Assembly (NCBI RefSeq): GCF_019977655.1
Contig: NZ_AP024849.1
Location: 4,373,001 to 4,437,000 of the forward strand
Origin: Clostridium gelidum
GTDB taxonomy: Bacteria > Bacillota > Clostridia > Clostridiales > Clostridiaceae
Length of the DNA: 64,000 nt
Direction: 5' to 3'
The notes beneath the pieces were generated by a model. That model worked only from the letters and a program-made list of their open reading frames with translations, ran no database searches and was not told the DNA's origin. The position numbers were made by a program, and so were the translations under genes. Below, piece by piece: positions 43,857 to 52,722 of this stretch (positions are counted from its first letter, which is position 1; each line of letters begins with the position of its first letter).

Positions 43857-45111
43857 AATGAAAAAAATATTTTATAAAAGGAGTGCGATTATAAGTTTAA
43901 TAGTATTAGGAGTTTATTTAGGAAGCTCGATATTTTCCTGTGTCCAAGCAATATCTGGTAATGCTGCTGATGATGCTGGAAATGGCATTAGCGGAATTAA
44001 AGCAATAAACTTAGTGAAGAATGAAAAAATGAAATGGAATGGTATTTTAACAGAAGAATTCATTGGGAATGTAATAAAAGAAAATCATGAAATCAATTCA
44101 GATAGTAAATATGCTGGTATTCCCAAATCAGATACTCAGCTTTCAAAATCAGATATTCAGCTTTTAAATATGCAATATTATCAAAAACAGGGATTTATGG
44201 ATATACATCACCTAATTATGGCCTCTTATTGTAAAATTCATTTCTATGATTATAACATTATTGACAGCTTAAGTGTTGATGATGCAGGCAGATTTTATTC
44301 AAATCGGGTTGATTATTTAAAAGAATTACTGGCTAGTGAGGAATCAAGCTGCCTTACAAAAAACGAGAAAGAATATTTGATAGATTCTGCTAAGAATTTA
44401 ACTACACCACTTAAGTATTCCTATGCAGATGGTTGGCTGAATGCATTGGAAAAGAGTGCAACTGTAATTTTTGCTTTATCATTTGTAATTTGTATTTTAA
44501 TGGCACCCATATTTTCTGTAGAATATCAAACAGGCAGCGATGTAATCTTACTTACTACTGAGCATGGAAAGAAAAAAGGGATTGTATATAAGCTGTTTGC
44601 TGGATTGTTATCCACCTCTCTAGTATATTGGATAACTATATGTATAGTGCTTGGTTCTATTTTTATTATATTTGGCTTTGAGGGTGGTAATTCTCAACTT
44701 CAGGCGTCTTCCGATGGCTGGAAAAGTTTCTATCATATCACAAACAGTGAGGCTCTTTTGATGGTATTGCTTTTGGGTTATGTAGGATGCCTGTTTATTA
44801 GTAGTTTGACTATGTTCCTTTCATCTAAAGTAAAAACATCCTTTGCAACGATTATTTTGATAGTTCTAATTATCATGGTTCCTTCAACCATTGATCAGTT
44901 TCTAATTCAAGGAAGCTTCTGGGATAAAATTTTAAACATGCTACCATCTCAGATGCTGCTAGGTTGGAAATTGCTGCAGACATTTACACTTTATGATTTT
45001 GGAGGAAAGGTAATCACACCTTATCAGCTACTTCCTGTTTTATATGGTATATTGGCAAGTTTATTATTACCTTTTGCTTATAGATCATTTCGAAAACATC
45101 AGGTGGCATGA
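43837..45111 (+). CDS. ABC-2-type transporter permease
   Basis: 424 residues from the second of two close ATGs, six bases after GAGGTGA. One N-terminal membrane helix, a large extracellular domain of about 170 residues, then a cluster of five or six helices from residue 210 on (SATVIFALSFVICILMAP and following). This is the layout of ABC-2 exporters with a big outer loop. It ends the sigma/membrane/ATPase/permease operon. Confidence 0.88.
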   Translation: MQILKYEMKKIFYKRSAIISLIVLGVYLGSSIFSCVQAISGNAADDAGNGISGIKAINLVKNEKMKWNGILTEEFIGNVIKENHEINSDSKYAGIPKSDTQLSKSDIQLLNMQYYQKQGFMDIHHLIMASYCKIHFYDYNIIDSLSVDDAGRFYSNRVDYLKELLASEESSCLTKNEKEYLIDSAKNLTTPLKYSYADGWLNALEKSATVIFALSFVICILMAPIFSVEYQTGSDVILLTTEHGKKKGIVYKLFAGLLSTSLVYWITICIVLGSIFIIFGFEGGNSQLQASSDGWKSFYHITNSEALLMVLLLGYVGCLFISSLTMFLSSKVKTSFATIILIVLIIMVPSTIDQFLIQGSFWDKILNMLPSQMLLGWKLLQTFTLYDFGGKVITPYQLLPVLYGILASLLLPFAYRSFRKHQVA

Positions 45112-45136
45112 TAGGTTTTTCCCTATTTTTTAGTAT

Positions 45137-45604
45137 TTATGCAGGTTCATATTTTTCTGTAATATACCATTCACCTTCTATTTTTTTAATAGTAAATTTG
45201 ATTGGTATATTCCATGAACCTCCTATGGTTTTATTATTTGAATCATATATTTCAACTGAATAAGTCATTTGCACATAAACTATACCTGGAATTTTAAATC
45301 GTGAATTTTCATGTAGACTAAAGTCTACTTTAAAAGGTTTTTTATAGTCGGGACTATTCACATTATAAATGTTATAAATATTTATGCTTTTAAATGTTTC
45401 TTGTGACATATGCTTGGATAATTCCTCAGAGTATCCATTATCAGTTAAAAATGCTTCCTTTACTACATTGTACGTATCTGTCTCCGAAAACCATTTAGGC
45501 ATAAATTTAGTATATGCATAAGTACTCATAATTCCCAAGCATAGTATAATTCCAATGCTTAATACTCTATTTCTTTTGAAAAATTTCTTAACTTTATTAA
45601 ACAT
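45137..45604 (-). CDS. Membrane-anchored hypothetical protein
   Basis: 155 residues. A basic N-terminus (KVKKFFKRNR) and one membrane helix (VLSIGIILCLGIMSTYAY) anchor an outer beta-rich domain of about 115 residues (IPGIVYVQMTYSVEIYDSNN; PIKFTIKKIEGEWYITEKYE), resembling NTF2-like or lipoprotein sensor domains. Family not recognised. It converges on the ABC operon with only 25 bp between stops. Start behind AAGGGGAAAG. Confidence 0.65.
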   Translation of the reverse strand: MFNKVKKFFKRNRVLSIGIILCLGIMSTYAYTKFMPKWFSETDTYNVVKEAFLTDNGYSEELSKHMSQETFKSINIYNIYNVNSPDYKKPFKVDFSLHENSRFKIPGIVYVQMTYSVEIYDSNNKTIGGSWNIPIKFTIKKIEGEWYITEKYEPA

Positions 45605-45735
45605 ATCTTTCCCCTTTTTACCCCAAGTAATTTATTGGTTAATACAGTGTCAGTTCGACGTAATAGATTGCACTTACAGAATAATATTCTACTGTTGTGC
45701 ACAATCATAGATTGCGAATTAGACTATTCTTATGA

Positions 45736-46497
45736 TTATTCTTTTAATCCTATCTTACTTTCCATATACTCACAGTATTCCAATGCAAGTGAATGATTCA
45801 GCACAATATTTTGGTCTGAAGTATAACATACAAGTGCTTCTTTAATTAATCCTTTATATTTACCATCAACATTTTTTATTCCCCATTCTCCACCTTCTTT
45901 TTTAGAAAGCACCAACCTATCTTGCACATATGCCAAAACTCTGCAAAGATTCAAAATAATATAAATCGAATTATCTATTACTTCATCTTGTGAACCGATA
46001 ATATCGCTCTTAATACTATCTAAATACGCTTCTGATGGTATCTCTCCAAAAACATCATTAATTGGTTTTCCATATAGAACAATACCCCGATTCTTAGTAA
46101 TGACGAAATGGGCTGCTAAATCATGGTCTGTACCATTCATTTTTTCAATATATTCAGTTGGATTACTCTTATACCAGTTTAGATGCGTATTTGAAAAATG
46201 CAAATCAAACGGAGTTGGATAAACAAAGTTTTTACAATACTCACTTCTAATTAAACTCATTTCAATTCCTTTTGCGGGTGCATTATCATTTAAAGCAACA
46301 ATAACGTCCATAAACATTTTCTTTTGAAGGTCTGTAATTGCGTTTTCTACTACAAACAAAATATCTATATCACTTTTGATTGGATTAAAGCATCCCATGG
46401 CAATAGACCCATGTAGATATATTCCACTCAGATCGTTCTCGAAAATACGACAACCATATTCAACTAATTCATCTAACAACTTTTGCCTTTCCATCAT
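45736..46497 (-). CDS. AadA-like aminoglycoside nucleotidyltransferase
   Basis: 253 residues, ATG behind AAGGGGG. The active site is YLHGSIAMGCFNPIKSDIDI (GS...DxD) and the C-terminal half is the DUF4111 helical domain (YIILNLCRVLAYVQDRLVLS, KKEGGEWGIKN). The family includes ANT(3'')/ANT(9) resistance enzymes that adenylylate streptomycin or spectinomycin. Whether this chromosomal member confers resistance cannot be judged from sequence. Upstream sequence contains degraded coding fragment B. Confidence 0.82.
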   Translation of the reverse strand: MMERQKLLDELVEYGCRIFENDLSGIYLHGSIAMGCFNPIKSDIDILFVVENAITDLQKKMFMDVIVALNDNAPAKGIEMSLIRSEYCKNFVYPTPFDLHFSNTHLNWYKSNPTEYIEKMNGTDHDLAAHFVITKNRGIVLYGKPINDVFGEIPSEAYLDSIKSDIIGSQDEVIDNSIYIILNLCRVLAYVQDRLVLSKKEGGEWGIKNVDGKYKGLIKEALVCYTSDQNIVLNHSLALEYCEYMESKIGLKE

Positions 46498-46509
46498 ATC
46501 CCCCTTATA

Positions 46510-46631
46510 AAAATAAATAATCTTCAAAATGAAAGCAAACTACTTCAACCATCGATGTTTCCTATAAATATTTACATATTTATATATTTATATATTTTTC
46601 TTTGAACATATATATCTTTTAAAATATGTTT
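46510..46631 (-). pseudogene. Degraded coding fragment, copy B
   Basis: Frames read KHILKDIYVQRKIYKYI and, after a shift, IYRKHRWLK stop FAFILK. They match copy A at 37316-37474 (KYIFKGMYVQRKIFKYENIY then SKHRGLKWF). Both copies lie near one of the two paralogous acetyltransferase genes. Confidence 0.45.
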
Positions 46632-46819
46632 CTATAAACAAAGTTTCATAGAAACATATAAAAATACCTTACTCCTATTAAAAATCAATCAAAAATATCA
46701 ACTACATTATCGAGGATTTAAATGACTTGCCTTTTCCTACAAAACGATTAAGTTGGGAATAATTGCTGTAATTTTCCATCATTATCTTCATCCATATTTT
46801 TCTTGCAACTTTTACAAAA

Positions 46820-47266
46820 TTATTTTGAAATTTCTTTTCCCATCATAACCATATTTTCAAAACTCTCAAATCCTTGCTTTTTATAAAAACCTTCCGTTAC
46901 ATCAGCTTTTACTGTTAGCAAAACAATTCTATCTATACCTTTCGATTTCAATCTATTTGTAAATTCATCAATGAGTTTAGTTCCTATTCCAGTACATTTA
47001 ACTTTTACATCCACACAGAATTCTTTAATTTGGAAAAGCATTGCATCATAATAATATTCATGATTACCTAGTATCATTCCAATTAGCTTTTCATCTTCAT
47101 AAGCAACCAATCCATCAAATCCTTCACAATTTATCATTTGAGAAATACGTTTAGAAGCACTGTCAGTGGTCCATTCATCATTCCATGGTTCACAATTAAA
47201 GGCATCTACATAAATTTCAGCTATTTCTTTAATATGTTCCTTCGTTAATTCTTTATATTTAACCAT
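46820..47266 (-). CDS. GNAT-family N-acetyltransferase, paralogue B
   Basis: 148 residues, closely related to the protein at 38936-39376; the start (VKYKELTKEHIKEIAEIYVD), centre (ISQMINCEGFDGLVAYEDEK) and end (VMMGKEI) are nearly the same. The acetyl-CoA loop is altered: VKVKCTGIGTKLIDEF keeps the GIG core but has Cys-Thr where copy A has Gly-Lys. It lies 35 bp after the DTW gene, same direction. The substrate is unknown. Confidence 0.9.
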   Translation of the reverse strand: MVKYKELTKEHIKEIAEIYVDAFNCEPWNDEWTTDSASKRISQMINCEGFDGLVAYEDEKLIGMILGNHEYYYDAMLFQIKEFCVDVKVKCTGIGTKLIDEFTNRLKSKGIDRIVLLTVKADVTEGFYKKQGFESFENMVMMGKEISK

Positions 47267-47301
47267 TAATTTATCCTCTTTTTCTTATAAATATAAATTT
47301 C

Positions 47302-47931
47302 TTAAAATTTCAGTCCATTAGCTCCTGCTATAAAACTTTTTATAAACAAATCGAAGACACCTTTAATTAACTGTGCATTCTCAAACTCATAATTTAACTT
47401 AAGTACTTCAATTGCTGCTTCAATAGTACACAGTTCGCCTTCTGATGCACCTCTTCTCAAAGTGTATTCTGACTTATGAATTGGATTTAATGAAATTCTT
47501 GGTAACTTCTTTAAATAATCACTCTTCCTTAATATCTTCGCAGCTTCTTTCCATGTACCATCCAAGATAATAAATGCTGGAGTTTTTTCCGAACTTTTAT
47601 ATTCAAACTTTCTTTCTGATAAATCATCATTCTCTATAGGAAATAGCATATATATTTCATACTCTTCACTATTAATATATTCAATTAATTTTTCAGGATC
47701 ATTTGTTCTCTCCCAAAGAATTAACTCAGTTGATTCTGGATTAACCAATTTCAGTAATCTAGCTGTATTTGAAGGTCTACGGAATTCTCTTTCCGTTGAT
47801 AATATCCACATCTTTGCTTTAGTTCCTATTTTAGGTGTAATATTGCAGATGCAATTTATTATTGGTAGCCCACATTTGTTGCAACTCTCGTACAATTTCG
47901 TAATTTGCTTAACTTTAAATTTAGAATTCAT
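47302..47931 (-). CDS. DTW-domain protein (probable tRNA acp3U transferase)
   Basis: 209 residues. An N-terminal metal-binding cluster (ESCNKCGLPIINCICNI), then IIYLL-type strands, FIILDGTWKEAAKILRKSDY (the DTW element in DGTW form) and SEYTLRRGASEGELCTIEAA. DTW proteins transfer the 3-amino-3-carboxypropyl group of SAM to uridine in tRNA. It is co-directional with the PanE-like gene 24 bp upstream. Confidence 0.86.
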   Translation of the reverse strand: MNSKFKVKQITKLYESCNKCGLPIINCICNITPKIGTKAKMWILSTEREFRRPSNTARLLKLVNPESTELILWERTNDPEKLIEYINSEEYEIYMLFPIENDDLSERKFEYKSSEKTPAFIILDGTWKEAAKILRKSDYLKKLPRISLNPIHKSEYTLRRGASEGELCTIEAAIEVLKLNYEFENAQLIKGVFDLFIKSFIAGANGLKF

Positions 47932-47955
47932 CTTACCTCCTGCATTAATACTTTT

Positions 47956-48876
47956 TTAATACTGGCTTTCTACAAATTTAATTTTATCATACAGCTGCTG
48001 ATTCACAGGTGTTGGAATACAATATTTTTCGCCCATTTTAATTACCGTACCTGAGAACAACTCAACCTCGCTATAACGCTTTGCTTCTAAATCTTGACGC
48101 ATTGATGGCTTTCCACCTGGGCTTAAAGTGCTTAATATATCTAACCAATAGTTCAAGTCATCTTCATTTAAATTTATACCTTTAATCTCTGACAGTACCA
48201 TAACCTCTCTCATAGCTGAAATCATTGTATCTCTTGCTTGTCCTTCTTTTTGAATCTGACCATAATTACTTTCATATACAGCTACTGTTTGATTTACACC
48301 AACATTTAGCATAAATTTACCCCATAGCCTCCTATTCATATCAATAACAGCCTGGTACGGAAATTCCATCTTCTCAAAAAACTCTGTGACCTTATTTACT
48401 TTTGTAGATATAACTCCTGGTTGCCCTTCTCCAAAGCATAACATTCCCATATGTTCATAGGTTAGCTTATTTCCTATTTTTACTGCATCCATTCCCTGTG
48501 CAACGCAATGTAAAATTTTATCCATGCCATAAGTCTCTCCAATAACAGTCTCACTGGTAATGCCATTTAATGCAGATAAAATAATTGTCTGTTCTCCCAC
48601 TTGATTTTTCATAGCTTGGATAGCATCGTTTAATCCATCATATTTAACTGTAAAAATGATTAAATCAGCAGGTTCACATAATTCTTCTGGTGTCATATAA
48701 TTAAATTCACAAGGTTCTCCATTACAATACATGTGATTGCTCTCATATTTCTTTATTCTATCTCTATCAGCAATTATTCTTAAATCTGCCTTTGGCATTC
48801 TTTTAGATAAGTGATTTCCAAATAAAATTCCTAATGCACCTAATCCAATAATTGATACTGTTCTTATTTCCATCAT
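47956..48876 (-). CDS. Ketopantoate reductase-family protein (PanE/ApbA)
   Basis: 306 residues. The N-terminal Rossmann motif SIIGLGALGILFGNHL binds NADPH. Conserved later elements are LWGKFMLNVGVNQTVAVY (catalytic Lys/Asn) and LSPGGKPSMRQDLEAKRYSE. The family reduces 2-dehydropantoate to pantoate for CoA synthesis, but many clostridial paralogues are uncharacterised and no other pan gene is nearby, so the substrate is uncertain. Confidence 0.87.
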   Translation of the reverse strand: MMEIRTVSIIGLGALGILFGNHLSKRMPKADLRIIADRDRIKKYESNHMYCNGEPCEFNYMTPEELCEPADLIIFTVKYDGLNDAIQAMKNQVGEQTIILSALNGITSETVIGETYGMDKILHCVAQGMDAVKIGNKLTYEHMGMLCFGEGQPGVISTKVNKVTEFFEKMEFPYQAVIDMNRRLWGKFMLNVGVNQTVAVYESNYGQIQKEGQARDTMISAMREVMVLSEIKGINLNEDDLNYWLDILSTLSPGGKPSMRQDLEAKRYSEVELFSGTVIKMGEKYCIPTPVNQQLYDKIKFVESQY

Positions 48877-49080
48877 AATCCTACCTTTCTTTATCCTATT
48901 AATCTAATTTTATCATAAAATAGAAATTATATTGATCATTAAACAATTTCATTATTTCTTGGTACAACTTATTACATAGCATACTATAGTATCTTTTAAA
49001 TCTCATATTAATTTTTTGTATTTCTTCTACATAATTTTATATGTAGAAATTTTTTATTATAATATTTGAGATAAAACAAA

Positions 49081-49113
49081 AAAGCACTCTATCCCAAAGA
49101 ATAGTTGTGCTTT
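49081..49113 (-). terminator. Terminator overlapping the end of a small ORF
   Basis: AAAGCAC pairs with GTGCTTT with an additional inner pairing; on the minus strand TTTTTTGTTTT follows. Confidence 0.6.
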
Positions 49114-49201
49114 ACTCATAAACAGTATTTACTTCATTATTGTTTGTCATTTGTTCAATTTTTTTATTCTTAACTTTTTTATTTTTAAAATTGTAAAACA
49201 T
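49112..49201 (-). CDS. Possible 29-residue small protein
   Basis: ATG to stop reads MFYNFKNKKVKNKKIEQMTN and nine more residues (NNEVNTVYE). It is basic then acidic. The ribosome binding site is weak (GGGGT), but a terminator overlaps the stop codon, suggesting a discrete unit. Chance occurrence in this AT-rich gap cannot be excluded. Confidence 0.3.
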   Translation of the reverse strand: MFYNFKNKKVKNKKIEQMTNNNEVNTVYE

Positions 49202-49380
49202 TTAAATTTAACCCCATTTTTCTTTAAAAAGTATCTATTTAAAAATTTGTTTCTTTCTTTAAATTTGGCTATGGTTTAATATAGTGTTGAAATATAGCCT
49301 TAAAAAATTATAGGTGAGATTGTCCACCTATAATGATCAATATAAAAATGTTGCGTATGTTATGCTCGTTTTATGTAATA
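49202..49380. repeat. Terminator-containing repeat, second copy
   Basis: 49268-49287 (GCTATGGTTTAATATAGTGT) and the hairpin at 49307-49334 match 30833-30893 in order and spacing. The rest of 48877-49380 outside the small ORF shows nothing supportable. Confidence 0.55.
49307..49334 (-). terminator. Terminator of truncated HAD gene
   Basis: ATTATAGGTG pairs perfectly with CACCTATAAT; the minus strand continues TTTTTT. Confidence 0.75.
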
Positions 49381-49836
49381 TTAATATTTTATAATATTAA
49401 TTGATAAATTTTTAAACTCTTGAATAAGTTTTTCATAGTTTCTTTTTTCATGGTCAAAATAAATAATGTTCATTCCCATGCTTTTAGGAACAATAAGATT
49501 CTTTTCTTGATTATCAATGAATACACATTCATCAGTATTTACATTCAATCCCTCTATAGTTTTTACAAAAATTTCATTATAGTCTTTTCCTGAACCAATT
49601 TCTGCCGAAATAGTAATTGAATCAAATATTTCATTCCAATCATAATATTTAACAATATCATCTATACGGTCTTTCTTGTTATCAGTAACCATACCAATTT
49701 TATAATTTTGCTGTTTTAGTTCATCTATAAATTCTATCATTTGCATATCTATAGGGGTATTTATAAAGGATTCATATAATATATTTATATCAATTTTAGA
49801 ATTTAGTCCTTTACACAATTTCTCCCAGATGTCCTC
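49381..49836 (-). pseudogene. N-terminally truncated HAD hydrolase
   Basis: The frame opens after a TGA with REDIWEKLCKGLNSKIDINI and continues 140 residues to a stop. It has the later HAD elements YKIGMVTDNKKDRIDDIVKY, a Lys in AEIGSGKDYNEIF and ECVFIDNQEKNLIVPKSMG. Motif I (DxDxT) and a normal start are missing, so it cannot be catalytic as it stands. The only available start is TTG at 49818. The region just upstream is a duplicate of sequence near 58400. Confidence 0.7.
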
Positions 49837-50164
49837 CCTTCATTATACTACAAATTTCACAAGTTTCCCTTTACTAACCTACAGCTCCCCTCCTTCTTTT
49901 TACATAATTAATTTATTATAATAGAAATATTAATATCTCTATCTCTTTATTTTTCTTATAAGTGCAAATTGGTTAAAGATTCAGTTCCTGATTTTGTTTT
50001 AAAATTACTGTTACTTTATTCACACAAACTTCATAACGTAATTCTTGATTTTTAGATTCAACCATTAGTATAGAAATAAATATTTGAATATATTCAACTT
50101 AATATGACCTACTGTTGTCATGTTATATGTGGTATTCTTTAATTAAACGAGGGGAGAGATTATT
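49837..50164. other. Gap carrying a relic of an HD-domain gene
   Basis: 49837-49920 resembles 58370-58450, and 49951-50020 resembles the 3' end of the HD gene at 58541 (CAAATTGGTTAAAGATTCAG against CAAATTGGTTAAAAATTCAG). The frame is destroyed here. The rest is AT-rich upstream sequence of the YoaP gene. Confidence 0.55.
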
Positions 50165-50923
50165 GTGGAACTTATTCAAATAACAGAAAATAATATATAT
50201 CAAGAGCATATATGTTGTGCTATTTCCGAAAAAAAAGGAGAATGTTGTGTTAGTTCAAAAAAAGACTGGCTTAAAGATCGCTTTAAAGACGGACTTATTT
50301 TTAAAAAAGCAGATGTAAGAGGCAAAGTTTTTATTGAATATATACCTGGTAAAAAAGCTTGGTATCCAATTAATGCAGATGAATATATGGTTATTGATTG
50401 CTTTTGGATTTCTGGACAATATAAAGGAAAAGGAATATCAAATATATTATTAAATGAGTGTATTAAAGATAGTAAATCTCAAGGAAAAAAAGGCATTGTC
50501 GTAATTTCATCAAAAAAGAAAATGCCATTTTTAAGTGATGGAAATTATCTGAAATACAAAGGCTTCAAAATTGCTGACACTGCTGAACCATACTATGAAC
50601 TTTTGTATCTTCCTTTTGAAGACGGAACAGAAAAACCATCTTTTAAAAATTGTGCAAAAGAAAGCAAAATTTCAGAAGATGGTTTGGTAGTATATTATTC
50701 TAATCAATGTCCACATACCGAAAAATATATTCAAATAATAAAAGAAATAGCTAATAAACGAAGTGTTGAATTAATAATACACAAATTTGAAAACTTAGAT
50801 AGTGCTAAAAATGCGCCCTCACCATTTACAACATATAGCTTTTTCTTTAATGGTAAGTTTGTAACAAATGAAATTTTATCAGAAAAGAAATTCATTAAAT
50901 TCCTTGATGAAAACGGATTATAA
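50165..50923 (+). CDS. YoaP-type acetyltransferase with thioredoxin-like C-terminal domain
   Basis: 252 residues from GTG behind GGGGAGAG. Residues 1-150 are a GNAT domain with ISGQYKGKGISNILLNECIK as the acetyl-CoA loop. Residues 165-252 form a thioredoxin-like YoaP domain with a Cys at YYSNQCPHTEKYIQIIKE. Similar fused proteins are annotated YoaP in Bacillus. The substrate is unknown. Monocistronic. Confidence 0.87.
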   Translation: MELIQITENNIYQEHICCAISEKKGECCVSSKKDWLKDRFKDGLIFKKADVRGKVFIEYIPGKKAWYPINADEYMVIDCFWISGQYKGKGISNILLNECIKDSKSQGKKGIVVISSKKKMPFLSDGNYLKYKGFKIADTAEPYYELLYLPFEDGTEKPSFKNCAKESKISEDGLVVYYSNQCPHTEKYIQIIKEIANKRSVELIIHKFENLDSAKNAPSPFTTYSFFFNGKFVTNEILSEKKFIKFLDENGL

Positions 50924-50985
50924 CATTGTAGTTCACGTAAATTTATTCCTTTTTTTATAAAATCACTTATTAATCTATTTCGTTT

Positions 50986-51621
50986 CTAGCATTTATTATA
51001 TTGTTTTAAAAACTTATCATGAACTCTTGTTAGTAATAACAATGAACTAATGCTCCCTATTAATGCAAAAAACATATCCCATTGTGTATCCCATACATCG
51101 CCTTGAGTTCCTAAAAATGCATCTGCCGCACTACCTGTAGCTTCTGCTACTCCCCATTCTATTAATTCATATGACGCACTAATCGCTAAGCAAGTACATA
51201 TTACTAAAATATTTAATAATTTGCCTCTTCTTAGTGGTGAAGTTCTAAGTAGTATTTCTCTCATAATAATTGCAGGTATAAAACCCTGTGCAAAGTGACC
51301 TAAACGATCATAATGATTTCTAGAAAGTTCAAAAGTATCTCTTAACCAGTTAAAAGCAGGCATTTCTGCATATGTATAATGTCCACCAATAATTAAAATA
51401 ATAGAATGTATTAGTATTAGCACATAAACTATGTTAGTTAGCCTAAATCTCTTATATGTGATTATTATAAGAATTAAGCCTATTACTGCAGGCAATACTT
51501 CTAAAAACCACGTAAATAAATCCATAGGATTAATTAATGACCAAATAAATACTGCAATAAAAATACATAGCAATGCAACATGAAAATATTCTACTACTAC
51601 TTTATTTTCTTTCCCCCTCAT
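50986..51621 (-). CDS. DUF2238 (YjdF-type) membrane protein
   Basis: 211 residues from the ATG eight bases after GGAGGTC. Six or more predicted membrane helices. The conserved signature NHYDRLGHFAQGFIPAIIMR and SASYELIEWGVAEATGSAAD then FLGTQGDVWDTQWDM marks DUF2238. The His/Asp/Glu-rich segments suggest a membrane hydrolase or metal site, but no function is established. Confidence 0.9.
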   Translation of the reverse strand: MRGKENKVVVEYFHVALLCIFIAVFIWSLINPMDLFTWFLEVLPAVIGLILIIITYKRFRLTNIVYVLILIHSIILIIGGHYTYAEMPAFNWLRDTFELSRNHYDRLGHFAQGFIPAIIMREILLRTSPLRRGKLLNILVICTCLAISASYELIEWGVAEATGSAADAFLGTQGDVWDTQWDMFFALIGSISSLLLLTRVHDKFLKQYNKC

Positions 51622-51786
51622 ATTTAAGACCTCCATTTTTAATTTTAAGATTCTTAACCAATCAAACAACTTTTAATAGTATATGTTTATTTGTATATAG
51701 TCTCTCATAATTATACTACACTATTTTATTTATCTTTTGGGAACTTGTGTATTAAGTAGAATACTTTAGTATTGGTTTTACAAGTC

Positions 51787-52530
51787 TTATTTAAAATTAT
51801 TTTTTATTATTTCAATCATCTTTTCTTTATTTTCTTTTAATTGAATTAATCTATTTACATTGGCTCCAGATGGATGTGGAAATCCTTTTAAAATTTGATT
51901 TTCATTTATGATATTATTTTCGCATAACTTATATAAAACTTCTTCTACTGATCTTCCTAAAGGTATTATAAGAATATTGTCTACATTATCTAAACTTTTT
52001 AATTCATTAACGAAGTTCTCATTAATATATTTCATCAAAAATTCACTTTTCATAAGCTTTGGAGTATGACCTGAATAATTTTTACCTTTTACAAAAACAG
52101 AATATGGTATTAATGAAACAGTATGTAATAAATAATCCTTTTCTTCAAATAACTGACTACAGCTATTTATCTTTAAATATTTATTAATTTCTATTTCATC
52201 TAGCATATTAATTAGATTATTTCTAAGGCTACCACTAAAACGTGCTGCTTTCTTACATTGATATTGAATTTTTTCAATATTGTTATAATTTTTCAGTTCT
52301 CTTCTTGCAGTAGAAATAGCAGTGCTCATTTGCTGAAAACCAGGAGTTATTCCAACTATAAATACCCTTGCCTTTGAATTTATATACTCATTATGAGGTG
52401 AATAATATATTTCTATGTCTTTCTCTTTTTCTATTAAAAAATCATTTATTAAAATTTCATCTTTATTATATTTATCTTTTATGGGTAATCTCTTTATTTT
52501 ATCCCTATAATCATACAATGTTTTTTTCAT
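51787..52530 (-). CDS. Uracil-DNA-glycosylase-like protein
   Basis: 247 residues from the ATG behind TAGGTG (an in-frame GTG lies three codons earlier). VFIVGITPGFQQ corresponds to the GxxPG motif of the UDG superfamily and LKGFPHPSGANVNRL to the HPS motif. The middle is helical and basic. Family members remove uracil or act on other nucleobases; this divergent type has no assigned substrate. Confidence 0.72.
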   Translation of the reverse strand: MKKTLYDYRDKIKRLPIKDKYNKDEILINDFLIEKEKDIEIYYSPHNEYINSKARVFIVGITPGFQQMSTAISTARRELKNYNNIEKIQYQCKKAARFSGSLRNNLINMLDEIEINKYLKINSCSQLFEEKDYLLHTVSLIPYSVFVKGKNYSGHTPKLMKSEFLMKYINENFVNELKSLDNVDNILIIPLGRSVEEVLYKLCENNIINENQILKGFPHPSGANVNRLIQLKENKEKMIEIIKNNFK

Positions 52531-52617
52531 CTTTAACACCTAATTTCTATTTTTATTTTCAGTATCTTTATTATAATCATAATTTAAAACATTATGATTA
52601 TTATTGCAAATTTAATT

Positions 52618-52638
52618 GCTTCGTCATTATGACGAAGC
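52618..52638. promoter_or_regulatory. Hairpin upstream of deiminase-like gene
   Basis: GCTTCGTC, ATTAT, GACGAAGC: a perfect 8-bp palindromic stem in the gap between divergent genes; possible operator. No U-tract follows. Confidence 0.45.
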
Positions 52639-52722
52639 TTTCTTGCAATATACATAAATTATAAATAAAGTGAATCTGGATAAACTAAATCATATAAAAA
52701 AGATGAGGAGCTGTAATAATAT

